From Miscanthus floridulus (lineage: Eukaryota > Streptophyta > Magnoliopsida > Poales > Poaceae), in NCBI RefSeq assembly GCF_019320115.1, contig NC_089581.1:93246802-93310801 (forward strand): a stretch of 64,000 nt of DNA. Direction: 5' to 3'. Positions within the stretch are counted from its first letter, which is position 1; every line of letters starts with the position of its first letter. Made by a program: the position numbers and the translations under genes. Under the pieces are notes generated by a model, which worked only from the letters and a program-made list of their open reading frames with translations, did no database searches and was not told where the DNA came from. Below are positions 24,793 through 37,148 of this stretch, one piece after another.

Positions 24793-25854
24793 ATGGCAGC
24801 ACCAGTTGGAAGTGAGACTTTCCTGTTGATGTTTGGTACCCCTGCCCTACTTTGGAGAGTCTTGCATTATACGGGGTATTATGAATCACCCCTCTATTAC
24901 TAGAATGAAGTATACCTGGAGGGACACCCATGGTATGAAGTATAGCTAACCATACTAGCTCATACCCAAGCATCCCTATGGTAGGAGTGGAAGGTAGATT
25001 CTGAAGGGGAAACTCCTTGGAAAGCTGCCCATGTAGTTGCTTTTGAGGTGCTGAGCCAGATATGTCAGCAACATTGGGATGAACTTACTGGCAGTACTAT
25101 TGGTACTTTTCCTCAGGTGGATCTATCTACAGTCGTATGGGCATAGTGAAACCGCAATGCATTAATCTGGGACTGGGATGAGCGAGCAAACAGTTCTAGT
25201 CCTGCTATGAGTGCAATGTTTGCAGTGATGAAGATGTTCTATACTCATCAAGACACCGGGGACTTATGGCAGGAGTCCTATAACACTTGTAAGGATAGGC
25301 TCATGAAGGCTGAAGCTGCACAGCGAAAGCTAAGGAAGCATGTGCGCAAGCACAAAAAGGTAGCAAGTGAGGCTCGATGGGAAACTGATCAAGCTTATGT
25401 AGCATTGGGAAATCTCGACACCCAAATGCAGCAAGTTGATAAGCAGAGAGCTGTCACCCAAGAGGCAAGAGCAGATGATCAGGCAGTGCTAGCAGGACTG
25501 TGGGACCAGCTGGAGGCCGCTCATGCCGAGGTGCTCATAGCTACATGCTAGCAGATCCAAGCGAACAACCATGCAGACCTTGTAGAAGTAGCATGAAATA
25601 GAGCCGAAGCCTTAGCTATGTAGTAGGACCATGTCAAAAGGGACTTGCACTAGCAGCTTGCATATACCTAGAACATGGTGGTTGATCTTTAGCATGAGGT
25701 GCATTTTCTGAACAACCAACTACACCTGATCCTTGATGAGGAAGAAGAAGATCTAGAAATGATGGTCAAAGATCACGGTTGGGAGGAAGAAGTGGAGCTA
25801 GAGGATGAGGACGATGCTATCTTCGACCTCGATAGCAAGCATGTAGAAGATTAG
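24793..25854 (+). pseudogene. T2 upstream ORF ('ORF0'): coiled-coil protein with basic centre and acidic tail
   Basis: One reading frame of 354 codons runs from ATG 24793 to TAG 25854 without a frameshift but with about 12 internal stops, ten of them TAG. Visible parts are an N-terminal section with YLEGHPWYE, a basic cluster KLRKHVRKHKK (about 25330-25360), a Gln/Ala/Glu-rich helix likely to form a coiled coil (25380-25700), and a strongly acidic C-terminus (DEEEEDLE, then EEEVELEDEDD). T1 preserves the same order, including the basic cluster and acidic tail (49591-50467). I recognise no enzymatic domain. It precedes gag by 373 bases. It may be a structural or regulatory accessory protein; that is inference. 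Confidence 0.7.
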
Positions 25855-26227
25855 AGTCGCCTAGTGACTAGTTAAAGCACTAGATGTATCCCTATTATTT
25901 ATGTAATAGACATGTAGCTTGAAGTTTGGTATTCGTGATTTAACTTTGGTGTAATATTGGCACTTTGCATGTTGTCTCACTATGGATTGAGCTTTGATGA
26001 AATTCCAGTTTTGTTTTACTAGTGGATTATGACGTGCATATTAATGCATTGCGAGTATGATAAGTGATCTAATTGGTGATGTCATGTTGCGAGATTGGAT
26101 GATTATGCCTCTATTTTATTGTATGAATTTAAGATTGTCTCCAGTAATTTTGGTTTAACATGATTACACAATTCATCTACAATCTCTTGACATCATCCAA
26201 TAATCACTTATTGTTGCAACTTTGTAG
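25855..26227 (+). other. Spacer between upstream ORF and gag (T2)
   Basis: AT-rich and non-coding, matching 50468-50843 of T1. A pyrimidine-rich 'ttattgttgcaa' precedes the gag ATG in both, which could be a splice acceptor or leader feature. Nothing else is seen. Confidence 0.55.
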
Positions 26228-27293
26228 ATGACTCGCACTCGTGATGGGGTAGGCACCAGCTAGGGTGGCAACGATGGTGACTTACCACCACCGCCGTCAT
26301 CGTCTGTGAATGAATTCTTCACACAGTTCCTGGGTAATCAGATGAGCCATGGAGGATACATTGCGCCTCATTGCGCAGAACACCGCTCACACCCATCAGC
26401 AACATTAAGGGCCTCAGCCAAATCAGTATAGCTCTTTCAAGGATTTCCAAGGCACCAAGCCTCCTATCTTCAAAGAGGCCAAAGAACTACTCTAGGTGGA
26501 TGAATGGCTTAACACGATAGAGTAGAAGTTCTGTCTGTTGAGGGTTACTGAGCATCTAAAGGCTGAATATGCATCCCATCAACTATAGGGACTGGCCAGG
26601 ATATGGTGGACCCATTTCCTATCCTCTTTACCTAACAACACATGGGTCACATGGGAGCAGTTCAAGTTAGCCTTTAGGGGATATCACATTCCCCTAGGGC
26701 TAATGCGCATGAAAGCCACCGAGTTCATGTGACTTACTCAAGGGACTAAGACCCTCACTAAGTACATGCATGCTTTTAACAATCTTTCCCGGTATGCCCT
26801 AGAGTTTGTCAACACAAAAGAGAAGAAAATAGAGAGCTTCAAGAGAGGCCTTGGTACCAAGCTAATGAAGACCATGGCCAACTCGAGGTGTACCACATAC
26901 AATGAGTTCATCAGTTATGCCTTGACCTAGGAGAACCAGAACAATTTGCATGCAGCAGCGAAGGGCCGCAAAAGAGCAGCCGAGGCAGGTGCCTTAGGAT
27001 CTTCCTAGTCTAGAGCTCCAGTGGTGGCTAGGCCATAGTTTCATTCACCAGCTCCTAAGTTTAGGCCTCTTCCACCAAAAGCTTAGGCCAATCGCCCCCA
27101 GCAGACATTCCACAGGGTGTTCACCATTGCCCTACCCAAGGGAAATGGAGAGCAAGGAAGCTCAATAGGACTAAGGAGCAATCAGCCATGCTTCAACTAT
27201 AACCAGTTAGGCCATTATGCCAAGGAGTGCCCCATCCCGAGAAGAATGGCAATCAAAACTAGGGTAATCAGAAATAGGCAAATCCAATGCACG
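26228..27293 (+). pseudogene. Gag of T2 (broken, 3' truncated)
   Basis: Starts ATG 26228 (MTRTRDGVGTS). Early frameshifts near 26340 break the frame. The capsid core is readable around 26440-26950, with FNNLSRYALEFVN and KIESFKRGLGTKL as in chromoviral gag. The nucleocapsid knuckle at about 27190-27231 reads CFNYNQLGHYAKEC, where the second Cys of CX2CX4HX4C has become Tyr. At about 27293 the sequence passes straight into minus-strand CRM-like gag. The protease and everything up to the integrase core of T2 are therefore deleted. Confidence 0.8.
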
Positions 27294-28288
27294 TCCTAAA
27301 TACATTCATTACTCCATCCACGACTCCATCCATTCCCTCAAGCGTTGGTGGTGCCTGCACATTAGAAAATTTACTCACCTCGGTTGGACATGAAGGAATG
27401 GATGGAGTCACAGATGGAGTCATGGATCGCCTAGGTTGTCGTCCCTGTACTTCCCTTTCAGCTTTAATAGCATAATGATATAATTGGGAAAATCTAGTCC
27501 ATTCTTTATAGTCAAGAACATCCTGTATTTCATGACGTAAACCTCCAAAAAATTTAGAACACTTATCCATATCATCCTCTTGTATGTTACTACGTGCTAG
27601 ACCAATTAAAAGCTTCTGATAATATTCCTCAACAGTTTTACTACCTTGATTTAAACATTGCAGTTTTAATCGCAGATCACGCTAATAGTATGGAGGAACA
27701 AATCTTGATTTCATTCGTCGTTTAAGTACAGTCTAGGTTTGAGGTATTTGAGCATTAGCATTATTGCAAATATCATTCCACCAGAAAAGAGCAAAACTAG
27801 TAAACTCACTAGTAGCAAGTCTAACTCTATATTCTTTAGGTACTTGATGGGAGCTAAATTTTTTTATCTATAGCCATCTCCCAATCTAAATATGCTTCAG
27901 GATCAGCAGAACCAGAAAAAGGAGGTATCTTAAACTTGGTTTTAGAGAAAGGATCATTATTACCTTGGTTGTTACCTCCCATACCACGTCGATTAAAGTT
28001 CAACCGATTACGGTTACGTGCATCCTCAGCACGTCGTTGAGCTTTGGCTTCAGCCTTTGTGTTGCCATCGTCCTCCTCAAAGAGATCATCATCATCATCT
28101 TCAGGATGTGGTTCAGGATGTCATTGTTCAACATCTTCAATCCTCTTGGCCAAATTTGTGATTTGTTGAAGGATCTCATTGAACTTGTCATCAAGAACGA
28201 CACGAAGCTCATTCTTAGAAACACAGTCATTGAAATCTATAGGTGCGTCCTCGTTTCCTTGGCCGCTGCCTCTGGCTTTTCCTGACAT
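27294..28288 (-). pseudogene. CRM-like chromovirus gag (remnant H)
   Basis: Minus-strand gag starting at ATG 28288 (MSGKARGSGQGNEDAP). It has a Glu/Asp-rich stretch, then KFKIPPF.GSADPEAYLDWE (about 27960-27895), and near the C-terminal end GLRHEIQDVLDYKEW...AEREVQGR (27545-27440). The wording resembles gag of centromeric CRM/CRR elements. A segment of about 250 bases (27870-27590) is frame-shifted and full of stops. It is truncated at 27294 with no pol. Assignment to CRM rather than another chromovirus clade is tentative. Confidence 0.65.
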
Positions 28289-29518
28289 GGTTAGTAGAAA
28301 GAAAAAGACAACACAAATAGTATTATCTCTACCAACTACTTAGGTTGTGGACAAGGAAAAATAAGGCACTCAACTCTCAAGCGTCTTACCACAGTCTTAC
28401 AAGTGTTCTTACCAAAGCAACAGGCGGTGCAATCGGTCGGTGACTGTGATACCATTGTAGCTTGAGTGTAACAGTTGCAAGGCAAACCTGTACTTGGTTA
28501 GAAGAAAGTGGAGCTTGGACAGGCACAATATAGTAGCAAGGAATAACAAAATTCGCAACTGAATAGCAAAGCTGAATAAGTATCCCAAGTACTTGTCTTA
28601 GTTGCTGGCCTACTCACATTCCAAGTACCAGATGTATCAAGTGATGTGAATAGAAAGAATAAGATTAGGAACAAGGTAGAAATTAGCACACACAAACATA
28701 GCTCAAATGGCACTCTCTATGTGCTCCTCTAGATATTGTTCCACTTTTGCCCCTCTCTTTTTTCTCTATTTTTGGGCTGTCGTTGTTTTTTGGGATTCTT
28801 TGACTTTTTATTTTTATTTTTTTGATATTTTTGCTTCACTTAGGAGCACAAATGAAGTAACCACAGAAAATATGAGCTTAAACAAGTGAAAGACGTGGCC
28901 TGTGGAATTTCCAGAAGACGTGCTCGAAATCAACAAAGACCTTGTGACCACGAAAAGAGGATCTTGTGACCACTTTTTGATCAAAATAAAAATCTCCAAC
29001 CCCGACAACGCAGGGGATGGACGGATCTGAATTTTTTTGATCGATTTTGATATATTGAACGTCAAAATCCGAGTTCGTATGCGAAAACTAGACCAGTTTT
29101 AAAAACAGACTCTGAATTAGAGGACAAAACGGGAACAATGTGCGCAAAATTGGTCACGACAACAAGGATTTGATGAAAACAGTGAAGACAAGAGTAACAA
29201 ATAAGATGGCATGGACTAGGGTTTGATGAATACAAAGGAATCACAGCAATACTTGAAGGTGTTCCCAGATTATGATGAAAAACAAAGGGGAAAACACAAA
29301 CTGGACTTAAAAAAAGATCTAAAACCAGCAACAAGAACTTGACCTAGGGCACAAACTCAACAACGCAAATCAGAGACGAACTTGCATGGCACAATGAGGC
29401 TATAGGATAGGGAATATGTGACGATGTATATTTTTTGGCTTTTTGTGGACTGTAGGTAATGCAAAAACAGTAATAATCTAAAGGGAAAACAAAGTTATAC
29501 CTAACAGGCAACAAGGTC
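28289..29518 (-). other. Leader region of remnant H
   Basis: About 1.2 kb between the primer site and the gag start on the minus strand. It includes a T-rich stretch (28740-28850, plus strand). Short frames exist but none resembles a known protein. I take it as untranslated leader. Confidence 0.5.
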
Positions 29519-29530
29519 TCTGATACCACT
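29519..29530 (-). other. Primer-binding site of remnant H
   Basis: The minus strand reads TGGTATCAGAGACC just inside the LTR end, a tRNA-iMet-type site. Confidence 0.75.
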
Positions 29531-30361
29531 TGATGTAGACTAGGCCTGATCTTCCGAAAGGTATGATAGCATCGATTGGTGGAGACTCGACGTTCATGAT
29601 CTAGGCTTCGAACCAAGATTGATTTGGACCCCTGCAACCGTTACACCACTACATTGGTTATCAACCACGCGAACGCGATTGACCTCGCCGAGAAGTCTTT
29701 CCTACAAGCGAATCGAGAACACAAGCAAGAACGGGATGAACGCAATCTAAAATTGCAAATCAATATGAGGCTTATGAAATCAAGAAGGAGTTCAAGTCTT
29801 TATTCAAAAGGACTAATCGCCACAGGCGAACAAGATCAAGAACCGGGGCCCTAGTTCACTGCAAGTGGCCTTGGCGGCGATAGTTGCAGCAAAACGATGT
29901 CTGTTTCATGAGGAAATCAAGAACTAAACAAAACCCAAACCCTAAGGAGAGTGACGGCTGCTTTTTATAGAGTCTTGGGCGTCACCCCCGTGGACGTGCC
30001 CCCTAATGGGCCCAAACACGATACACGGTCCAACGGACCAAAGACGGTGTCACAGCACCCTGGCAGATTCTGGACGCTGACTTGTTTCGACGATTCCTAT
30101 TGATTTCGAAGGTATTTTGACGTGAAACCACTTGGATTGGCTACCTTATCAAATTAGCTTTCTAACCATATATGGATCGTCGAAAATGGAGTCCAGATGC
30201 GTCCTAGGTGACTAGTTTTAGGCAGACTGGTCCTGGAGCCCGAACCAGACTCGAACTTGAGTTGGACTGGGCTTCCACCCTGAAAAAGATGAATTGGATG
30301 CCCACGCTGGACCTCCTCCTCTACTTGGCTTGTATGCGATGAAGTAGTGATGTCCTCATCA
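29531..30361 (-). mobile_element. 5' LTR of remnant H, 831 bp
   Basis: On the minus strand it starts TGATGAGGACATC at 30361 and ends ...CTACATCA at 29531, next to the primer site. Both the TGATGA.GACATC start and the size fit CRM-type LTRs as I remember them. T2 integrase sequence resumes at 30362. The 3' LTR of H is absent, so no target duplication can be checked. Confidence 0.72.
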
Positions 30362-31249
30362 CATGGAGTACCAGGACCATAATCTCAGATCGAGGACCAT
30401 AGTTTATAGCTCAATTTTTTGGAACACTTGCATTGATCCTTGGGAATGAAACTAATCAGAAGTTCAGCATATCACCCACAAACTTCTAGACAAACTGAGT
30501 GAGTGAATCAAATCTTAGAAGACACATTGAGAGCTTGTATAATATCTTCCAAGGGTTCATGAGAGAAATGGCTACCCTTAGCCGAGTTCTCCTACAACAA
30601 CAGTTATCAAGCGAGCATCAAGATGGCTCCTTTTGAGGCCTTGTACAGTAGAAAACATAGAACTCCCTTGAATTGGATTGATCCCAGAGAAAGAAGGTAT
30701 TATGGCATTAACTTTGTCACCAAAGGTGAAGAGCAGGTACGCATTGTCCAACAGCATATCAAAGCAACTCAGTCTAGACAAAAGAGTTATGATGATAAAA
30801 GAAGAAGACCACTAACTTTTGAAGTGTGAGACTATGTGTACTTAAAAGTGTCACCCATGAAGGGAGTGTAGAGATTTGGAGTAAAAAGGAAGCTTGCACC
30901 TAGGTATGTAGGCTCGTACTAGATTATTGAATGGAAGGCAGAGGTTGCCTACAAGTTAAAACTTCCTCCTGAGATGACTTCGATATTTGATGTCTTCCAT
31001 GTTTCTCAGTTGAAAAGATGTCTTCGCATACCAAATGACGCCAGTGCACCCACCAACATTAAGCTCCAATCAGATTTAACTTATGAAGAGAAACCAATCC
31101 AAGTGCTAGAAGAAATGGAAAGAGTAACACGTAGCAAGGTCATTAAGTTCTACAAGGTGGTGTGGAATAACCTTAATGAACAACATGCCACATGGGAACA
31201 GGAGGATTATTTATGTGAGGTTTATCTCGCCTTTTATGAGGAATGGTAG
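30362..31249 (+). pseudogene. Integrase C-terminal half with chromodomain-like tail (T2)
   Basis: Resumes in the integrase core at HGVPGTIISDRGP (about 30362-30400, containing the second catalytic Asp). The region where the catalytic Glu is expected (about 30500) is degraded. It continues with MAPFEALYSRKHRTPL (30623) and the C-terminal module YLKVSPMKGV, RKLAPRYVG and VFHVSQLKRCLR. The last segment, IQVLEEMERVTRSKVI...ATWEQED (31095-31215), aligns in pattern with the degenerate chromodomain of Tekay-type elements that targets integration to heterochromatin. The ORF ends with TAG at 31249, 42 bases before the 3' LTR. Stops occur at about 30404, 30650 and elsewhere. Confidence 0.82.
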
Positions 31250-31279
31250 GCATTTCAAATCTCAGGACAAGATTCCTAT

Positions 31280-31291
31280 AAGGGGAGAGGC
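31280..31291 (+). other. Polypurine tract of T2
   Basis: AAGGGGAGAGGC lies directly before TGTAACACCC, the start of the 3' LTR. It is the expected plus-strand primer for reverse transcription. Confidence 0.8.
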
Positions 31292-34200
31292 TGTAACACC
31301 CTAGGGTTAAGCTTTGCATTTGGCACTTGCATTTCATGAGCACAAGCATCATCCAAATATTCATGAACATGAGCATATGAAATTTCATCTCATTCTTATA
31401 CCTTATCACATGAAATGTTGATTTTATACATATGCTTATGCTTGCAATCATGTATGACCAATGTATGAAATTGTTGTAAGGGCACCAATATACCTTAGAC
31501 ACATCTAGAATGGTGAATGGAACAACTTTTGTATTCATGACATGGGCCAATTTTGCTTCTAAGTGTTGGTGTACTTTGAAATGTCATTTTCATTATGCTA
31601 GTTTGACCAAAGTTGAACAGTACCTTAGAGTATTTTCATGGTTGTGTGACCTAAATAAAAGTTGTAGTTCACATCAAGGGCAACAAACTTTATTTAAGGG
31701 TCATCAAGGGTAACAAATAGGGCTCACAAAAATCAACAAAGTACTATTTTGAAACTTAAAAAAATTGCTAAGTCATGTGCTGACTACAGTTTTAAAGTAC
31801 TCTACTTTGGAGCTTTGTAGTTTGAAAATCATTAGGAATTAGGCCAAACTCCTTTAAGCATTTTTGTAGTACTCACTTAGCTCTACAAATTTAATGAAGT
31901 TTTCAAAAAATTCACCATGGATTAGGAGAGTCATGAAATCACACTGCTAGTCAGGTTCAACGATGTTTGAATCGGTGCCACGCTCGCATCATGGTCGACA
32001 AGCACAAGCTGCACGCATCATGTGGTGGCCGTACGCCGATGCTGGCCCCATTGGTTAGGCCAACATGGGCAACAAAGTCACATGATGCCACTGCCCTCCC
32101 TCGCTCACCTGCATTCAACCTCCTCTACCTCGCTTCGCCTCTCTCTCGCCACACCACAACAAAGCCACCATGCACCGTGACATCACCGCTGAGCTCTGCC
32201 GAGCTCGCACGCCACCATCGTAGCACCATTCCTCGATAGCTCGCGCACACTACTCGGCCATTTCCCCCTCCACCTCACCGACCACCCATCACCTTAAGCC
32301 CAAGCCAAGGTAAATGCCTAAGGGCAAGTCCACCGTCGCCGCACCCTTGCCGTAACGCCGTTGAGCTTGCGCTCATTGTGGCCATGCTCCACCAAGCCAT
32401 CTCGATCATGTGTTCCACTTGTTAGGGATAGTCTAGGGTTAGGGTTAGGTCACGCCACTAACTGTTGAGCCTACACAAGCACACTAATGCTAGAATGCCA
32501 CTGTGCACCGCCGTGCCACCATGCACGTGGCCAAGCTTCACCGCTACTCCACCCTAACCTAATCCACGTCGTAGAGCTTCGCTAAGATTTGTAGATGCCG
32601 TAGCCATGCTCACCTAGCCATGCCGTCACCGAGGATGGCCGGAGCACAACAACGCACCACCAGTGAGCTACCATGCTCGGCGGCGAGCTAGCTCCAATGA
32701 TCCTCTGAGCAAACCTAGGGTACTTGTAGATGCAGAATAGGATGGGGAACACGTTGGTGCAGACCTCATCGCCGGTGACCTCGCCGTTGATGAGTTCTCA
32801 CCGGTCAAAGCTAGCCCCTACCTCTGTCTCTCTATCGTGTGGGGTCAGTTGACCCATGGGGCCTAATCGTTAGTGCCTCTATGGTGTATACGCTGGGTGC
32901 ACCTAGCATTTAGGGTTTAGTTGTTTTTGAATTATTTTCATAGATTTGAATACAAACTTCAAAAAATCATATCTAAAGCTAGGAGTGTCCAAATGAGGTG
33001 AACCAAAATTTGTTAGATTCATAATGAAGTGTACTATTTGATAAAAATATGAAATCTACTGCTTATGGTATGTTTCTTGTAGAATTAAATTGAGCAAGAT
33101 AAGTGCTTCTAAATGTGTTTATATCTTGTAAATTGCATAACTTGAGCTAGAAAGGTGATAAAATTGTGATTCCAATTTTGTTGGTCTTGTGTTGACATGC
33201 TCTAGCTAAGCAAAATTTTAAACCTACATTAAGTATAATTGAAATATGGTCTTCCTATTTAATCTTAATTAATTGCTAGTTTCTAGTGAAATTAATTGGG
33301 GTAAGAATACATAACATATGATCATGCAAATTTTTACACAGTATTTTTGTACTTGGAGGAAAGTAAGAAAATATTAAATCTATTGCTTGACACTTTTTAT
33401 TAGGCTAAACTATATTTGCTAAAATAAGCCTATATAACTTGTCCTTTTAGAAGATATGGCTATACTTATCCAAATGGCATAAAATTTATACAATAGACTA
33501 TTAGGGTCATATGTAGTCTATTGTAATTTTCTTAGAATTTATTGAGCGTTGGAAATATTTATCCTTTAAATCACCTTGATATATAAAGAAATTAATAAAT
33601 GAAAATAAATAAATTAGTTGGGCTTAACCATGATATTTTATGTGGTGTTTGTGATGCACATAGCCTGTTGATGTTATCAGATAGGCTTAAGAATGATTGG
33701 TTGTAGACAACTAGCTAATTATTGTTTTATAATTCACTTAGATAGTTGCATGTGTAGTTCTATTGTGGTAATAATTTCATGATGATAATGACCTTTCAAT
33801 TTGTTAATAACAAAGTTGTAGATAACTTACATATCTACCTTGTGTTAAAATTTCATAGTCATAGGCCTTAAGGTTTAAGAATTATAGCTGTTAGAAGTCT
33901 GCTGTGAGAAATGCTTCTCTTTGGATAGATCTAAAAGATTGAATTGTTTGACCTAGATAACTGTTGAATCACATTAAGATGAATAAAAGAAAGTTTTAGG
34001 TAATTTCATAAGATTTCCAGAATATCTACAACCATATTATTTAGATGTGTATAACTCTAGTTATGGTAAAAACAAGTGGTTGCTAGCTTGTAGTCCAGAA
34101 AATTGCTTAGATGAGAATTTGTTTAGTTACTAGAGAAGAGATATGCACCTACTCAGTAAAATAAGATGTAACTTGTTATCACCTTAATACAATGCTATTG

Positions 34201-34407
34201 AAAACACCTATGAGAATGCATTTCATCATTCCCCTCTATATCATACATGTCGTTATATATGCATTCATGATATCTTATTCCATGATCATCCATATAGGAT
34301 CGTCCGAGTGGATAACTCTTTTGGAGTTCAACAAAGAAGAAGGAGAGGAAGAGAAGGAGACACCTTAGGCCTTAGCTCTAGAAGGAGAGGAGAAAACTCT
34401 TAAGGAC
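31292..34407 (+). mobile_element. 3' LTR of T2, first part
   Basis: Begins TGTAACACCCTAGGG and follows the T2 5' LTR. It is interrupted at 34407 by element D and resumes at 48087. Together the two parts come to about 4615 bp. The GC-rich block is at about 31960-32900. Confidence 0.9.
34403..34407. repeat. Target-site duplication of D, left copy (AGGAC)
   Basis: AGGAC here and at 48082-48086. Removing D and one copy restores an LTR sequence collinear with 16813-16830 of T1. Confidence 0.95.
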
Positions 34408-34800
34408 TATCAGTGCGGGACCCACAGGATACCCCACAAGGAAGGGAGAAAATCTAGTCTAACTAGGATTCTTCCCCTGTAATCTTAGTAGTAGTATTAT
34501 TCTATAATCCTACTAGGAACTCTCATTGTAAACTGACTAGGATTCTGACCTCCTGACTATATAAAGGAGGGCAGGGATCCTAGGGACGGGTGACTTTTAC
34601 AACACAACACTTTATAATCAATCCAACGCAAAGACTAACACCGACTGGATGTAGGGCTATTACTTGATCAAAGATCGAGGGTCCGAACCAGGATAAATCG
34701 ACTATCTCTTGCCTTAACTGTCGAGTTCCGCATACGCTGAAGCCCGAACATACTACCCTGGGTACCCCCATGGCAGGCTATCGGTGGTGAAACATCGATA
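34408..34800 (+). mobile_element. 5' LTR of D, 393 bp
   Basis: Starts TATCAGTGCGGG and ends ACATCGATA. The partner LTR shows the original TG...CA ends (TGTCAGTGC...CATCGACA), so both terminal dinucleotides here have mutated by transition. A TATA box CTATATAAAGG lies at 34557-34567. Confidence 0.95.
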
Positions 34801-34802
34801 GC

Positions 34803-34820
34803 TGGCATGCCAGGTAGGGG
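34803..34820 (+). other. Primer-binding site of D
   Basis: TGGCATGCCAGGTAGGGG, two bases after the LTR. The same string follows the LTR of G (52020). A tRNA cannot be named without a search. Confidence 0.8.
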
Positions 34821-34849
34821 CTTTCGGTGAATTTGCACTCGAGAGCTCG

Positions 34850-37124
34850 ATGGACCTTGACAACATGATCTTCTCGATGGGATCAACCTTCATCTTCGGT
34901 TCATGGATCTATGAGGTAGGCGATGATGGCAAGCTCCGAGGCCGTCTCCTTGAAGATTTAGATCATCATTAGGACTTTTCCATTTCGGCGACAATGACAG
35001 ATCAACTTGTCAGAAGATTCACGCAGCTCGTGATGTCCAATCCAACTCAGATTTCATGACTTCACGCATCCGATTCAAACTTAGGTTCCACTTCCAAGAC
35101 AGAGTCTTATCCGAGTTCTTTCAGAAAATCGAGTTCTTTTCTGACAAGGCTCCGGAACACGACATCAACCTATCAAGAATACTACTCGGAGTACACTCAG
35201 AGTACTTTAAAGAAGTCGGGTCCTCTTCCATTTGGACTCCACAACATGGCAACATCTCATCAGACACGGCCCGAAGGATCCACCAATTCAGTGCTTAGAA
35301 TGCCACTAAAAGGAGCCCAGGAAGGTCTCGTCTTAACTATAACATCTCAAGACTGCATCATCCACTGGCCAGGTTCCATTCCTGAGGATAGCGACACCTA
35401 ACTAGTTGATAATGCGACAACAATAGCTCTACCCTACCAAGAAGGAGACTCGATCTGTGACCTTGAAGCCTCTACTAAAGTTATCAGCAACTCTAGCAGT
35501 ATAGAAACCAATGTCGATGATAGAACAACTCACGCTAGAGAAGTATTCATGATTCGCCATCCTCAATCACCATTGGTCCCCTAGAAGTGCCCGATGTCAG
35601 GTCTTCAGATGAATCTGAGTCCAACATATCACCATTTACCCAGGGGCATGATGGTGAGACCGAGGGTTAGAGGCAAGCCAGAGAAAGAAAGAACAAATTG
35701 AAACAAGGATGTCAATGCCGTGCTAAGCAGTGCAAGAAAGCTTGGATCAAATATGAGTCAGACCTAGCTGAGTACAATAGAAGAAAATCAGAGCGAGAGG
35801 TCAAAGGAGGACGAGCAGCGAATACACCCTACAATAAGATTCGAGAAGCACTAGAAGAACTCAGGGTGACTTCACATCCCAATGAAAAACGAGAACAGCT
35901 CTGGGACTTCCTCTAATCAATGGTCCTAAGGATGCATGATGGAAGGGCCCACTCAAGACTACCTAACAGGTCAACATCTCATGAGCAGGAAGATCAAAAT
36001 CAAAGGAAGTCCGCTTTTGAGAGACTTGGACCAAGTGGAAGTCACAACAGAGAAAGTAGAAGAAATCATAGTCAAAACAACTAGGTTGAACAACCAAGAA
36101 AGGGCAGAAGCAAAGCACCTACTCGGATAGCCACGCAAAACTACTCTCACCAAGACAACTGTTGGCAAGAAGGGGGTGCTGAATCAGAATACACAGAAGC
36201 CAGAATGCATGATAGATTCCCCTATTTTGCAAACAGACTTACTTCAATATGACTGCCTCATAAGTTCAAGCCGTCCAACCACTCCAAGTATGATGGCAAG
36301 ACCGAACCAAGGTAGTGGCTCAGGATTTACTCACAATCAATTGAATTGGCCAAAGGAGATGATGACATCAAGACCTTGTTCTTTCCCATGGCCCTAGAAA
36401 CCATGCCCCTTAGTGGTTTGACAAATTGAATCCAGGATCAATCAGAAATTGGGAGGACTTGCAAAGAGCTTTCTGTGAAAATTTCATGGGTATCATTACA
36501 CACCCAATCACCCACGCAGAGTTAAAAGGACTCAAGTAGAAAGGAGGTGAAAGTCTCAAAAATTACTACCGATGATTTGGCGAACTACGAGCTCAAGTAC
36601 ATGACATCACCCAATGAGAAGTAATCGAAGCTTTCTCTCATGGAATCATGGCTAGGTGGCAATTTCAAAACTTCTGCAAAGAAAATCCAAGAAACAATGA
36701 AGAATTCAGATGAACGGTGGAAAAGATGATTACCGCCGAGGATAAGACACGAGAAAGATTCCTGGATAGAAACAACCGAGATAACCCGGACATGCAAAAT
36801 CTTCGAAACAACAGACATCAAGAAAGAAAATGTGGACCAGCCAACACCGTAGCAGTGAGTGACAAATCAAGGAAGTTTTCCAAGCCTAGAAGGTATGATG
36901 ACATTGAAAACATGCATTGCATCTTGCACCCCAAAGGAAATCACACCATCGGAGATTGCTACACCTTCAAAGATCGATACACAAGGAAAGATAGTAAGGA
37001 GAATACCAAAGAAGGCAATCAGAAAAATGAAGAAGACAACCATGAAGACAAGGGATTCCAAAAATCTAGGGGAACAGTAGCAGTAATCTTTGCCGGGGTT
37101 CCAGATTCTAGAAGCAAACATTAA
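34850..37124 (+). pseudogene. Gag of D (broken)
   Basis: Possible start ATG 34850 (MDLDNMIFSMG). The N-terminal third is frame-shifted. A basic helical stretch lies at 35698-35916. The gag core at about 36290-36720 reads ...WLRIYSQSIELAKGDD, ALETMPL.WFDKLNPGSI and NYYR.FGELRAQVHD, with stops at sites that look like former CGA, CAG or TGG codons. A knuckle-like CILHPKGNHTIGDC lies near 36917-36960, followed by a Lys/Glu-rich tail. The TAA at 37122-37124 is followed in the same frame by protease, so gag and pol were probably one polyprotein. Confidence 0.82.
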
Positions 37125-37148
37125 GAAAAGCTAGCGTTACGAACCATC

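Noticed and set aside
28445..28455. 'gtgataccatt' as the primer site of a second minus-strand element.
   Set aside because: No LTR can be defined beside it, and a better primer site plus LTR exists at 29519-30361 for the same gag.
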